This document shows positions 45,323-56,470 of a stretch of DNA of 64,000 nt, one piece after another. Below the pieces are notes generated by a model. The model was not told the DNA's origin and ran no database searches. It saw nothing but the letters and a program-made list of their open reading frames with translations. The position numbers and the translations under genes are program-made. Source of the stretch: Triplophysa rosa (taxonomy: Eukaryota; Chordata; Actinopteri; Cypriniformes; Nemacheilidae); NCBI RefSeq assembly GCF_024868665.1, contig NC_079901.1, forward strand, positions 1,166,730 through 1,230,729, written 5' to 3'. Each line of letters starts with the position of its first letter. Position 1 is the first letter of the stretch.

Positions 45323-46033
45323 AGGACCCTATGAAATCCGTTTTATTTTTCCCAAATTCCGTTTTTTTTTCTGGATTCCGTGTTTTCCGCTTTTTATTGT
45401 ACAATAGTAAGTAATATATTTTCCAACATGAAAAAATACTTAAGTAAACTATAGTATTCACTTATAAACTATATTAAAAAACCTGAACCATATAAGGAAA
45501 AATGTGTTAATAAACCAGTACATTTTCTTTTTACTTTTGTTTTCAGGTCTACTTAAATTTAAGTAATATTTTTAATAAAGTAATGTTTTTTTAATTTTAC
45601 CTGCAAATTAACTTCCTTTTACTAAAGTAAATAATATACTAAGTGTTTGAATTATAAATCTTTTTAAGGGGGGTGTCGTGGTAATATGTGAGTGTTATAA
45701 CTTATTCAAGTTAATCAGACTTTTATTTTGATAGGTCACCGCAAAGGTTGTTTGACAGTAGCTTCAATGCAGTTGAAAGCGCCACATGAGCATGACGTGT
45801 GCATTACACGCAATCTAACAACTTTTAATACAGACACGCAAAACAAGCAGATTATTTAAACCGCATTTGAATAATTCTAATGTTATTCATAGCAAAATAA
45901 GCATTTTGTTAGCTGTTCAGCACTACTTTCTGGTTAAGAAGTAATACATTTAAATACACAGCAAATTCCATTTAAATGCCTTGATTCCGTGATTCGGACC
46001 ACATATTCCGCATCGCGGAAATCATAGGGCCCT
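45323..46033. mobile_element. Non-autonomous hAT (AGGRCCCTATGAAATCCG type)
   Basis: Starts AGGACCCTATGAAATCCG and ends CGGAAATCATAGGGCCCT. The flanks AGAGAATT (45315-45322) and AGAGAATG (46034-46041) agree at 7 of 8 bases, a hAT-size duplication. The internal part resembles the second, interrupted copy at about 46210-47934. Confidence 0.8.
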
Positions 46034-46296
46034 AGAGAATGAGGTACATATTTTGGTAGTTCTAGGAATGTGGAAGAGAATTATATCTTAACTGCATATA
46101 GCAAGGCTATTCAATTAGTTTGTCATGGGGGCGAGTTCATGAAAAGCATCCCAAATGAGGGGCTGGAGAGATATGGCTTGAAATATGAGGGATGACACAA
46201 CAACAAATAAGAAATCCGTTTTATTTTTTCCCAAATTCTGTTTTTTCTGTTTTAATTTTTCTGGATCCTGTGTTTTCCATCCTTTACTATACAATA

Positions 46297-46455
46297 CGGC
46301 TTTCCTGTGGCTCAGTGGTTAGAGCACAGCACTAGCAATGCCAAGGTCATGGGCTCGATCCCAGGGGATTGCACATAGTCAGAAACAAATGTATAATACA
46401 ATGCAATGTAAGTCGTTCTGGATAAAAGCGTCTGCCAAATGTATAAATGTAAATG
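46297..46455 (+). mobile_element. tRNA-derived SINE (second copy)
   Basis: Same SINE as 39488-39646, with TACAATA repeats at 46290-46296 and 46456-46462. It was copied with the surrounding block, so the two are one insertion event. Confidence 0.8.
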
Positions 46456-46464
46456 TACAATAGT

Positions 46465-47360
46465 AATATATTTGCTCATGTTACACACACAGAAATTAGA
46501 TCTTTCTGGTGATATGTCATTTATTTTCCTTGTCACAGCCTGCAAAATTAATAAACACAACAAGAAATTCGTTAATTTCACAGGAGTGTGTTTCCCAACT
46601 GGCAGTGTGACTTCTTCATGCATGAGTGAAACTCTTTTTTTCATAAACTCACTTTACAGTGAGAACAATACATTCCACCATACATACTATAACTCACTGA
46701 CATTAGCATTACAATATCCTAATACTCAATGAACACATCAACTGTGTTTTAGCACAGTTAAACATATTTTAGTAACTCTAGGCATTGATAAACTCTCCAC
46801 AAGCAGTCAAAAAAGTCATTAGACAATGACAATATTACAGAACACAAACGCATTTACCACTCGTAAAACTTTACTCTCTCTTCCAAACTTTTTCCATATA
46901 TTGTGCATTTTAAACGATAGTCATCTCTGTCGACCTCGTAGATTCTTTCATGACGTGGCCTCCGCCAGTGCGGCCACAAACCAACCGCGTGTGTGTTAAT
47001 GCGGTTAATTTTGTCCATTTCAAACATAAGCGCATTAAACAAAACACATGAAATTCGCATCATAACATTTCATGAACATAAGCTGCAATGCCACAAGATC
47101 ACTCATCTTACCTGCAAAATTAATAAACACGACGAGAAATTCATTAATTTCACAGGAATGTGTTTCCCAACCGGCAGTGTGACTTCTTCATGCATGAGTG
47201 AAACTCCCTTTGGCTCACCGTCGCCTCCTAGCGTCACCCGCCAGTGGACGCCGGTCTAACTGGCATTACAATAGGCATACAGTTTACACAAATTTAGTTT
47301 GTTAAAGCGCCAGCATGTTCACTAAAGAAAAATACATTTGAATCCATATGCCTACACTCA
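46465..47360 (-). other. Exon-like block with internal 100-bp repeat
   Basis: On the minus strand two related segments (about 46632-46539 and 47205-47112) each read MHEEVTLPVGKH followed by PVKL. The rightmost, which comes first on this strand, ends LLILQ exactly at CAG followed by GTAAGA, a strong splice donor. Between them is a 69-codon frame (47063-46854) with RRPRHERIYEVDRDDYRL and CTIYGKSLEERVKFYEW. I do not recognise a family. It may be a captured exon, part of an unknown transposon, or chance. The same arrangement is at about 39656-40550 because of the duplication. Confidence 0.3.
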
Positions 47361-48249
47361 CATGAAAAATACTTCAGCATACTACAGTATTGACTTATAA
47401 ACTATATTAAAAAATCTGCAGTAGATACATTGAACCATACACGGAAAAATAGAAATAAAAAAATATTTAGTTTTTAAGTAATATTTTTATAAGTTCTATT
47501 TTTTATAATGTTACTAGCACATTTACTTTAGTTTACTAAAGTAAATAATATACTCAGTGAAAATCAAGAGGGGTGGTGTGGTAAAATGTGGGTGTGTTAT
47601 AACTTGTTCAAGTTAATCAGACTTTTATTTTGACAGGTCGCTGCAAAGGCCAGGGTGTTTGACAGTTGCTTTTTTCACATGAAACAGAAACAGTTCATGT
47701 GCATGCGTTCTCTGAAAGAAAGCTCCACGAGCACACGCAAAACAATTGCAGTTGAAATATTTAAACAACATCTGAATATTTCTAAAGTTATTCATGCACA
47801 AATTGAATTTGGTTAGCTGTTCGGTGCTAATTTCTGGTGAAAAAAAATAATACATTTGGCAGATTCTGTGCCATTCCGCGTTATACAGCAAAGTCTGTTT
47901 TATGCCTGGACTCTGTGATTCAATCATAGGGCCCTAAATATGGGAGACTGTATGTAGTATTTTTACATTTTTGCCCCATAAGACACCCAAAGTCACCTAC
48001 ATTTAAACATGCTGATGTTGTATTTTAAACTGCACAACAACAACATCGGTGCATTGTAAGGCCCGATTCACATTTCACGTCTTTTCCGTATAGGGGGCAA
48101 CACGCTCTTTTTTTTCAGGAGCGTCGGCGCCGCATCAAGATTAAAAAATCTCAACTTTTCAGAAAGGCGCAAGCGCACCGCAGGTCATGTGACAACAACC
48201 AACCAGCCAATATAGACAAGCTCAATGAAGATGGAGACACAGATGATCA

Positions 48250-49867
48250 CACTGTGGTAGGGCCAATAAGTCTCCCTTTGCGGTGATTGTTAGGTTTTGA
48301 TTATTAGCTGTCCTATCAGTGGATATGGGGGATACAGTATATACTGTATATCCTATGGTGAAGTTGTTTGGTGTCACTAGTCATGCCCCTTTGCTTCGGT
48401 GTTACATCCGGTCGCCCGGCAGGTACGTAGTGGTGTAGGCTATGTCATTGGTAGCATGTAGTAGCTCATGTTAGCGTTTCTTTGTAGAATGGCACGTTGA
48501 GAGGAACCTTGTGATTGACACTTGGTTGGCGTTGCCCCTCTGCAGGTAAGTGGAATGACGGTGTAGTGTTTTAATGTAAGACTATGCTCGTGGTGACACT
48601 ATACGGGGTTTGTGTTTGCAGGCTGAAGCTTGAGTAAGTTTGAGTCAAACTTGTGTGTGTCAATATTACGGACGTTTTGGGTCGGGATGCGTACACAGTC
48701 TTCCAACAAATGGAGCGAGTTGTCCTCTGCACATTTGTGTGGTTACCCGATTGGCTGGGTTATGAAATCTGATGAGTACGGTATGTGGGTTAAGCCTTAT
48801 CCCGTTAGCCACTTATAATGAGCCGTTGACTCTAATTTTATTGTTGACTTATTGGTTGCATTTATGGTCTCTGTTCTCCTGAATGAACTTCGTCTACAGA
48901 CAGTTTGAACGAGCCGCAACTGCCCAGTGCATTTATCGGTTGGTTGTTTACCTGTTTGGTTGGGGTTGGGAAGAATCTACCTTCATGGTAGGTCATTTTA
49001 AATTTTATTAGGATGTTGCAATTTTGTCCAATCTGTCTAAACGTTAAGTGCATTACAGACAGATTGGTTGCATCTCTACCAGCGAGATTACTTCCCACGC
49101 TTCTGGGCTATGTGGGAGTTATCCGGGGGCGCTGTTGTTTTGCTTTGCTTTAGTTTACTGTTATCTTGCTTTACCTTTTTTTTATTTACATTGCTTTTTG
49201 TTTGGCACTACTGTTTCTATTGCTTTTGTTTTGTTTTTGTTTGGTGTTACTGAGGCTAAACCAGCTGTGCTTTTCTATATTGGCTAGCCCTGACGGTGCT
49301 GCTGCAGTTGCATATTTAATTTATCTATTTTTGTTTATTATATTGTTTTTTTTATATAATTGTTATTTTGTATTCATGCGTGCAGGTGTATAGCTGTGAA
49401 CAAGTAGAGCGACTGGTTGCTACACTACACAGCAGTGCACAGGAATTGCAGAGTGCCTGCAACCTTACTAAAACTCTTGCCCACTGTTGTGCCAAATATA
49501 TTTTCCATCCATTTTGTTACAGGAGCTGAGTGTCGGGGTGGTGGTGTTCTCCCACGAGTGCTGTGGTGTGTGTTGGTGTGTGTGTGTGCACCGGTGTAAC
49601 CAGTGTGAGGTGCTGTGCGGCCTATTGTCCCCCTGGCCCCTGCAGTCATGCCTCGGCTCCTGTCCCCCTGTTTGGTTTGGAAGTGTCTGTTGTCACAGGT
49701 TGCTTGTTGCTGCATTTTTCTATCTTAGTATTTTTTTTGTTGTTTATTATTTTTGTCCTTTTGTGTCAGTTGATTTAATATTGTGTGAAGATCATTTAAT
49801 TTTAATAAAAGTTTATATATTTCTATGCTCACGTCTCCTGCCACTTACTGAAATGAACCTGTGTGCC
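48250..49867 (+). other. Unassigned 1.6-kb insert, transcript-like
   Basis: Begins near TGTGGTAGGGCCAATAAG and is T-rich and GT-rich. It holds donor-like and acceptor-like words (GCAGGTAAGT near 48543) and an AATAAAA signal near 49804. Open frames (for example 127 residues at 49487) are hydrophobic, low complexity and lack a domain. It could be one half of an unknown retroelement that continues after the solo LTR to about 50690. Confidence 0.3.
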
Positions 49868-49872
49868 TAAAG

Positions 49873-50486
49873 TGTCAGGGCTTTGGGAGGAAGAACCCAA
49901 GTGCAGGCAGGCGGTGGTGAAGGGGTTAAACACAGACTTTAGTAAACACGACAAAACAGAAAACAAAAACCCACAATGGGGAAAAACAGGACACGATCAA
50001 TTAACACGAATTCAAAACAAACACTTCCCTCGAGGGGGCAAAATAAACAATACTCCAAACACGACACAATGTCCAAAACAAGGCAAGGTAATCCACGGAT
50101 AATTATCAGACAAGGCAAGAGGAACACGAGCATAACATGAAGGATATACAAACAGGTAAGCACGAAGATAACTCTTTGACAAGGCACGAGAAACACTAAT
50201 ATCGCATGGGGAGAATACAAAACGATTCAGCACAAGACAGCAAACACACGGGCATTAAATGGGGAGACTGACAAAGGAAGATAACAATGGGCAGGTGTGG
50301 GTAATGAGACACAGCAGGAAAGCTATACAGGGAACGAGGGGGGCGGGGCCAAAGACGAGACACGAGAAAGCACATGGCATGTCAATAGTAAACAATGCCA
50401 TGTCTTTCTCACACTAAACACGTGGGTCTGTCATGGTTCTGCCACCAGACTCAAAAAAACATGACTAGGAGGGCAGAACCATGACA
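49873..50486 (-). mobile_element. Solo LTR, 5-bp TSD TAAAG
   Basis: Starts TGTCAGGGC and ends ACCATGACA, with TAAAG on both sides (49868-49872 and 50487-50491). It resembles the solo LTR at 1165-1789 in the AAGAACCCAAGTGCAGGCAG block and in AAGGGGTTAA. The 5' end (right side, minus strand) has an inverted repeat TGTCATGGTTCTGCC / GGCAGAACCATGACA at 50429-50443 and 50472-50486. Confidence 0.8.
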
Positions 50487-51180
50487 TAAAGTGTAAGAAT
50501 ACTTTCTCGTCCTTGGCGATTATCCAGGGTGGTGTAGTCGCTCTCTATTCAGTGGTCAATTGGTGTCAGGTCACAACAGCATAACTAAATCTAGTAGCAG
50601 AGTTATTGCAAGGTATTTTCAGTGCATATAATCCATATATCCTTTGTTTATACCTCCTCGTCTCATCGGCTATCGTGGCCCATGTTTGCTTAGCGACGAC
50701 AGACGCCAGGAGAGCGCAAAGTCCAGGCGCTTTGGAAAAAAGAATGCAGTGCAGCTCGCGGTTTTAGACGCGAAATGTGAATCGAGCCTAAGACGCCCAA
50801 GCAGGCTTTTCGACATTCAAACATGTTCTTTTGTTGTATTTTGAAACTGCACAACAAAAAAGGGAAATTCAGTGAAACAACATTAACCTACACAGGTGCT
50901 GTTCTCCGACGTGCTTTTCTCCGTCATTGTCCTATTCACCGCATCTCACAGGAGAGATGCTGACTCGCCTAATGTCACGTGACTCCTGCTCTGTGCTGCT
51001 GCAGCTCGTGCTGAGTGGAACAGACGCGCGTCACTTCATAACTGTAGGGTCCGTTCCAGACTGAACTCAATTTATTCTAGAGATTCTTTTTCACACTATG
51101 CTACTTGACGGGCCGGAACAAATTACATCGAGGGCTGGGTTTGGCCCGCTGGCCGCCAATTGAATAGCCTGAGCATATAG

Positions 51181-51950
51181 TATACTGTCATGCAATGTTC
51201 AATTTTTAACAGTGTGTAAAAATTCTGCATTCCATGTGTACAGAAGAACTGCACGCTGATCATGCTGAATGCACATCACATAATGCCGAAATGTTAGGAA
51301 GTAGTACAAAACATGAGTGGTATAGAAGAATGCTTTCTGAATATATCTCAGCATCCAGTACAGAAATTCAGGTGTCACGTCTGTCTGCAAGTGTGTAAAG
51401 GGGAAGATAACATTAGTCTAGGTGTGTGTGTGTGTGTGATATGAGAGGTTTAAATGATGTGCATGGATGAGTTATGTGGGACAGCGAGAGCTCCAGATGA
51501 TCTCTGGGTGCTTTAAACAGTGTGGTAAGTGTCTGCGTGGCTGTCTGCTCTCTCGCTCTCAGCATCACGCTCGAGCTCTTCACCTTCAGATGTTTCTGAT
51601 ACACAATGCCGCGGGCTGACTGATATAACGTTTCATTCTGCGCTCACATAAGTCCGCCACCAGCCTGGAAAATGTGCCCTGAATTATTTAGTTGTCCTTT
51701 TAAAGCCTTTGTGACCCACACAGCTCTTTCTTCACACAGAGTTTTTATTCTTTCTCCAGACCTCTGGTGACCTCGCTGACATGTGTGTCGGGTGAATTTT
51801 TGAGGTGTGTAAGGTGATAAACTTATCTCAGAAATGCAGGCTCCATGAATGACGCAGGCCTGCTGTATTCCATTCATCCGCATTTATGAACTTCAAACGA
51901 ATCACTTCACACGTTTTCAAATCTTCCTATTGTTTAGAATGAGTGTGGGT
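51181..51950. other. Non-coding, (TG)n near 51421-51440
   Basis: No gene recognised. A short GT run lies at about 51421-51440. Confidence 0.4.
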
Positions 51951-51959
51951 CTGTGTCTC

Positions 51960-52215
51960 TGTGTTCCCTTTCTGTCGGTCTCTTGGCGTTGTGTCGAGCC
52001 GACAGATGGGGTTCGTCCCTGAGAACCAATCGCTTCCGACTTCTTAGAAAAGGGCAATGAAAATTGGCAAATGAAATTTGCATGCCGGACTCCGACCCCA
52101 GATATCTGAGTATAATAGGGAGACGGCGTGCCTCATTCATTCACCTTAGTTCTGAGGAGCCTGAGACCTCTCACGACTGCTGCAGTGGACAGCACGTGTT
52201 GTGGCAAGAAGGACA
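51960..52215. repeat. DIRS C left inverted terminal repeat
   Basis: Inverse of 57245-57480; shared words include GACGGCGTGCCTCATTCATT and CAGCACGTGTTGTGGCAAG. It continues into the leader of ORF1. Confidence 0.8.
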
Positions 52216-52299
52216 CAACGCCACTGGCTCGCGGACCGTTCGCACCTCTGACCGTTCCCCATGAGACGGTCCCACCGTCTTATTCCTCAATCACGTATC

Positions 52300-53430
52300 G
52301 GACATGGTACGTGATGTTGAGATGTCTGTTGCAGCATCGGAGGGTGACTTACTGGCATCAGACTCCGACGATTCCTTGAAGCTCCCTCCCTCGGTGGGGT
52401 CGAGCTCAGGAAGAAGCGGACGTTGAAATGTCAGCCATGCTTTCCCGGGCAGCCGGCATTGGGTTGCGGTGCACCGCACTGACTCTCCCAACGCTTGCGG
52501 CTGGATACACGGTACCTCGGGCTTGAGAGCGGCTCCAAGCCGCACTCGCCCCCAGTGCCATGTTCCCCCGGAAGTGCATGAGGAACCTAGTGCGACCTGG
52601 AACGCTCCCCTTCGGCGCGTACATGTCAACTAGTTCCATCGCCTTTTCTTCCCTCGATGGTGGGGCAGCTAGAGGATACGTCGATGTCCCCCAGGGGCTC
52701 GACCTAGACTCCCGTCCAAAGCACGTAGGCTTTTCGGCATCTGAGGTGTTTACTCAGCCACAGCTTACTCTGCTGCGGGCCAAGCTGTCTCCTCTCTCCA
52801 CACTATGGCCATCCTGCAGGTCCATCAGGCCAATGCGCAGAGAGAGCTCCACGAAGGTAAGACCGACCCAGCGCTTATGCAGGAACTCCGCGCCGTCACC
52901 GACCTTGCTCTACGGGCGACCAAGGTGATCGGTCGGGCGATGTCCACACTTGTGGTCCAGGAGAGACACCTCTGGCTGAACTTTGCACAGATGAGTAACG
53001 CTGAGAAAGTCCGCTTTCTCGATGCACCCATCTCGCAAGGGGGGCTGTTTGGTGATACTGTCGAGCTGCAGTTCTCGACAGTAAAGGAGCAGACAGAGGA
53101 TATCAAGTATATCCTCCCCAGCCACGACTCGACCGCCCTCTGGCCGCCGAGATCCCGTGCACCGTCTGCTTCCCAGCAGCCCTGGTCCTCTTCGAGACAT
53201 CGAAGAGGAGACCACCACCCCGTCAGCAGCCTCGGCGGAAGCCAAAGCGGCCCTCATGGGAAGACCCCAGGGAGATCGAGAATACCTTCGGGCCCGACCC
53301 GAGCCATTCCATTGCTGATGGTCGATCCGGGAGGGTTCCTGCCCCATCCCAACAGCCCACTTCTAAGAGTTTTCTCTCTCTCTGGGCGTTTATCACAGCC
53401 GCTCTCACCCTCTACACGACGGTGTTAGGA
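52300..53430 (+). pseudogene. DIRS C gag-like ORF1
   Basis: The first part is split by stops and frame changes (AFSSLDGGAARGYVDVPQ near 52650 in one frame). From 52805 a 207-codon frame holds MAILQVHQANAQRELHEGKT, LRAVTDLALRATKVI, MSTLVVQERHLWLNFAQM and FLDAPISQGGLFGDTVE, the conserved core of DIRS ORF1. It ends in a Ser/Arg/Pro-rich tail that runs into the 140-bp tandem units. Confidence 0.7.
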
Positions 53431-53665
53431 AACTCGACGTTGCGTCACGGCGAGACCCAATGTCGAGGATAATCAGCAGCCTAAGCACTCTCAATCGACG
53501 GTGCGTTGTGCCACATCATCGTCTGGGTATTATCACAGCCGCTCTCACCCTCTACACGATAGTGTTAGGCAACTAGACGTTGCGGCAAGACCCAATGTCG
53601 AGGATAATCATCAGCCTAAGCACTCTCATTCGATGGTGCGTTGTGCTACATCATCGCCAGGCAGG
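53399..53665 (+). repeat. Two 140-bp tandem units inside DIRS C
   Basis: CCGCTCTCACCCTCTACACG starts at 53399 and again at 53539. The array lies in the gag-RT spacer and is shared with element A. Confidence 0.8.
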
Positions 53666-53869
53666 TAAAACTGCAGAGCCGATCTCCTCCCCTGGGCCCC
53701 CCCACTGCCAGCCATCGAACCACCCCCGGGAGGTCGATGAAGCAGAACGTCCCCCCAGCCTCCCTGTCTCGGTCCCTGGGAGCCTGACAAGAGCTTCCCA
53801 AACCGTCACAGTGACTACGGGATACGGTCCGTCTCGGCTACGCGATCCAACTCCCCAGACGCCCGCCCA

Positions 53870-54460
53870 AGTTTCGGGGCATCCTCTCAACCTCAGCCCG
53901 TGCTTCGTGCCGAGGTCGCCACCCCTCTGGTGAGGAAGCGATTGTGCTCGTCCCTCTAGCCAAGATGTTCAACGGGTTTTACAGCCCGTACTTCGTCGTC
54001 CCCAAAAAAGCAGGGGTCGCTAGATCTGCGTACTATGAACAGGCACCTACTCAAGCTGCAGATGTCAAGATGGATTCAAGGCAATCGACCTGAAGGACGC
54101 TTACTCTCATGTCTCAATTCTCCCTCGTCATCGCCCGTTCCTACGGTTCGCTTTCGAGAGTCAGGCATATTAGTACAGAGTCCTCCCTTTCGGTCTGTCC
54201 CTGTCCCCACGAGTCTTCACGAAGATCGTGGAAGCCGCCCTCACTCCCCTCAGGGAGAGAGTTGTGCGGGTACTAAACTATCTCGACGACTGGCTCTTTT
54301 GACACACTTGCGAGATCTGTTATGTACACACAGGGACCTAGTGCTTCGGCAGCTAGATCGATTGGGACCACAGGTCAACCGAGAAAAGAGCAAGCTCTCC
54401 CCTGTGCAGAGCATCCTCTATTTTGGTATGGAACTCAACTCTGTCTCCATTACAGCATGA
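53870..54460 (+). pseudogene. DIRS C reverse transcriptase
   Basis: In shifting frames: AIDLKDAYSHVS near 54085, RPFLRFAFES, LPFGLSLSPRVFTKIVEAAL and NYLDDWLF with YLDD at 54279-54290, followed at once by TGA. Compared with element B it lacks part of the fingers near 54050. Not functional. Confidence 0.7.
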
Positions 54461-54484
54461 CTGACTACAGAAAGCGCTCAGTCA

Positions 54485-55192
54485 GTGTTGAACTGCCTGG
54501 AATATTTCAAGCAGCCAGCGGTCCCCCTGAAATTCAGAGGCTCCTGGGAACATGGCATCCTCGGCGGTGGTGATAACCCTCGGGTTGATGCACATGAGAC
54601 CGCTCCAACACTGGCTACAGAGTCGAGTTCCCTGGAGAGCGTGGCACACGGGCAGCAGGCGGATGGTGATTACGCCTCTCTGCCGACGCACCCTAACCCC
54701 TGGTCTTCAATGACCTTTCTACGGATGGGGTCCCTCTCTCGGGCAGGTCATGAGGCGCGTTGTGGTGACGACAGATGCCTCCCTGCAGGGTTGGGGTGCT
54801 GTGTGCAACAGGCACGCAGTGTCGGGGCGATGGACGGGCCCCTGCCTGCGCAGGCATGTCAACTGCCTAGAGTTGTTGGATGTGCTACTTGCACTGAAGG
54901 GGCTACAACCTCTCGTGGAGGCCAAGCACGTGCTGGTCCGGCGGACAGCACAACTGCTATAGCGTATATCAACCACCAGGGTGGCGTTCGCTCACGGCAG
55001 CTAACACGACTCACCCGACGCCTCCTCCTGTGGAGTCCGCAGGTGAGCAGATCCCTGCGAGCCACACATATCCCAGGCAACCTGAACCAGACAGCCGATG
55101 CGCTCTCTCGTCAGTTGATGTCTCGCGGAGAGTGGCGACTCCACCCCCGCGCAGTCCAGCTCATTGGGTACAGTTCGGGCGGGTTCAGGTAG
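54485..55192 (+). pseudogene. DIRS C RNase H
   Basis: Frames show MRRVVVTTDASLQGWGAVCN (first Asp), NCLELLDVLLALKGLQPLVE (catalytic Glu), AYINHQGGVRSRQLTRLTRR and THIPGNLNQTADALSRQ of the C-terminal part. The DNxxA block that should follow is altered to RTAQL by an indel near 54945. Element A has lost this whole region. Confidence 0.75.
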
Positions 55193-55539
55193 ATCTGTTC
55201 GCCTCCCTGGACACCACCCATTGCCCGCTAGGGTACTCCCGTCCGAGGCCCTCCTCGGCACGGATGCTCTAGCGCATAGCTGGCCATGGGACAAGCGGAA
55301 GTACGCCTTCCCCCCAGTGAGCCTCATTGCACAGACTCTGTGCAAGGTCAGGGAAGAGAAGCATCAAGTGTACTAGTTGCGCCATACTGGCCCAACCGGA
55401 CTTGGTTCTCAGAGCTAATGCTCTTGAAGACAGCTCCCCCCGGCCGATTCCCCTGACGAAGGACCTGCTTTCCCAGGGGAAGGGTACGTTATGGCATCCC
55501 AGTGCAGACATCTGGAACCTCCATGTCTGGCCCCTGGAC

Positions 55540-56470
55540 GAGATGAGGAGATCCTGAGTGGCCTACCCCCTGCGGAGGTTAGGACCATCACTCAGGCTAG
55601 GGCCCTGGCCACTAGGTGGCTATACGCCTGTAAGTGGTGCCTCTTCTCATCCTTCTCGAAGAGAAGACCCGCGGAGTTGCTCAATTGGGAACGTTCTGTC
55701 CTTCCAGAGATTCGAGAGTAATCTCTCCCCTTCCACACTGAACGTGTATGTAACCGCTATTGCCGCTCATCACGACCCAGTTGCTGGTAAGTCTTTAGGA
55801 CCGCACAACCTGATCAATTGGTTCCTAAGGGGTGCGGGAAGGCACTTCCTCACCCGCGCTCCGTACCCTCTTGCGACCTTGATGCGGTTTTGGAGCCCCT
55901 CGGAGATGCCGCTCTTTCCACCTCATGATGAAGACGGCTCTCCGGATGGCACTCAAGAGGGTAGCGGACCTAAAAGCATTCTCCGTGTCAACAGATTGCC
56001 TAGAACTCGGGCCCGGTGATTCTCACGCTATCCTGAGACCCCGGCCCGGCTACGTGCCCAAAGTTCCCACCACTCCCCCTACACCAGGTGGTGAACTTAC
56101 AGGCACTCCCCACCGGGGAGGAAGACCCAACCCCATCCGTGTTGTGTCCAGTACGTGCATTGCGCCTCTGCTTGGACCGCACGCAGAGCCACAGGAGCTC
56201 TGAGCAGCTCTTTGTCTGTTTTGGAGATCAGCAGGGAGGGCTGTCTCAAACAGAGATTGGCGCACTGGGTCATGGACGCCGTCACTATGGCGTACCTGTC
56301 CTAAACTCACCTGCGCCCACTGGGTGAGAGCTCTCTCCACACGGAGTACAGGCTCCTCGTGGGCACTGGCTTGAGGCACCTCTCTGGCAGACATCTGGTC
56401 CTACAGCCTCCGCGTAAAACCGGTATCGGCTCGAGTCTTGCGGGCATCATGCAAGACTGCCGGCCGGTAG
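55540..56470 (+). pseudogene. DIRS C tyrosine recombinase
   Basis: Parts: ITQARALATRWLYACKWC in the N-terminal core-binding domain; NVYVTAIAAHHDPVAGKSL; MKTALRMALKRVADLKAFSV with the first Arg; HAILRPRPGYVPKVPTTPP; and RALSTRS at the H-x-x-R box, where Leu replaces His (LSTR at 56333-56344) as in element A. A gap of about 40 bases after this removes the CRAAGW block with the conserved Trp. Several frame changes. Confidence 0.7.

Larger units (their letters stand above)
46070..47536 (+). repeat. Source copy of the 1.47-kb duplicated block
   Basis: Nearly identical to 39261-40730. On the right, sequence continues naturally (TAAAGTAAATAATATAC) into the rest of the hAT copy, and on the left it precedes the start of the 5.07-kb hAT, so this location is ancestral. 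Confidence 0.8.
46210..47934. mobile_element. Second hAT of the GAAATCCG family, left end worn, with inserts
   Basis: GAAATCCGTTTTATTTTTTC at 46210 and CAATCATAGGGCCCTA at 47920-47934 match the two ends of the hAT at 45323-46033, but the first few bases of the left end are not conserved. A SINE (46297-46455) and a roughly 0.9-kb unrelated block (about 46465-47360) interrupt it. Confidence 0.65.
48060..50788. mobile_element. Harbinger-like MITE with 3-bp TSD TAA, interrupted
   Basis: The left end GGCCCGATTCACATTTCACG and the right end, reversed GGCTCGATTCACATTTCGCG, are inverted repeats (18 of 20 bases agree), flanked by TAA at 48057-48059 and 50789-50791. That TSD fits PIF/Harbinger. Only about 200 bases at the left and about 100 at the right look native; the inside is an unassigned block and a solo LTR. 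Confidence 0.6.
46102..51172. mobile_element. hAT element, 5.07 kb with nested inserts, TSD GCATATAG
   Basis: The left end CAAGGCTATTCAATT and the right end AATTGAATAGCCTGA are 15-base inverted repeats, flanked by GCATATAG at 46094-46101 and 51173-51180. No transposase is left. Inside are a second hAT (about 46210-47934) with a SINE, a Harbinger-like MITE (48060-50788), a solo LTR and an unassigned block. The right part near 51120-51165 has the GGCCCGC-type subterminal sequence of this common fish family. Confidence 0.75.

Noticed and set aside
49487..49870. 127-residue hydrophobic frame as a membrane protein
   Set aside because: Low-complexity T-rich DNA gives Phe/Leu/Val runs in all three frames; no family resemblance.
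54719..55345. Minus-strand frames across DIRS element C
   Set aside because: They mirror the RNase H region in GC-rich coding DNA; shadows only.
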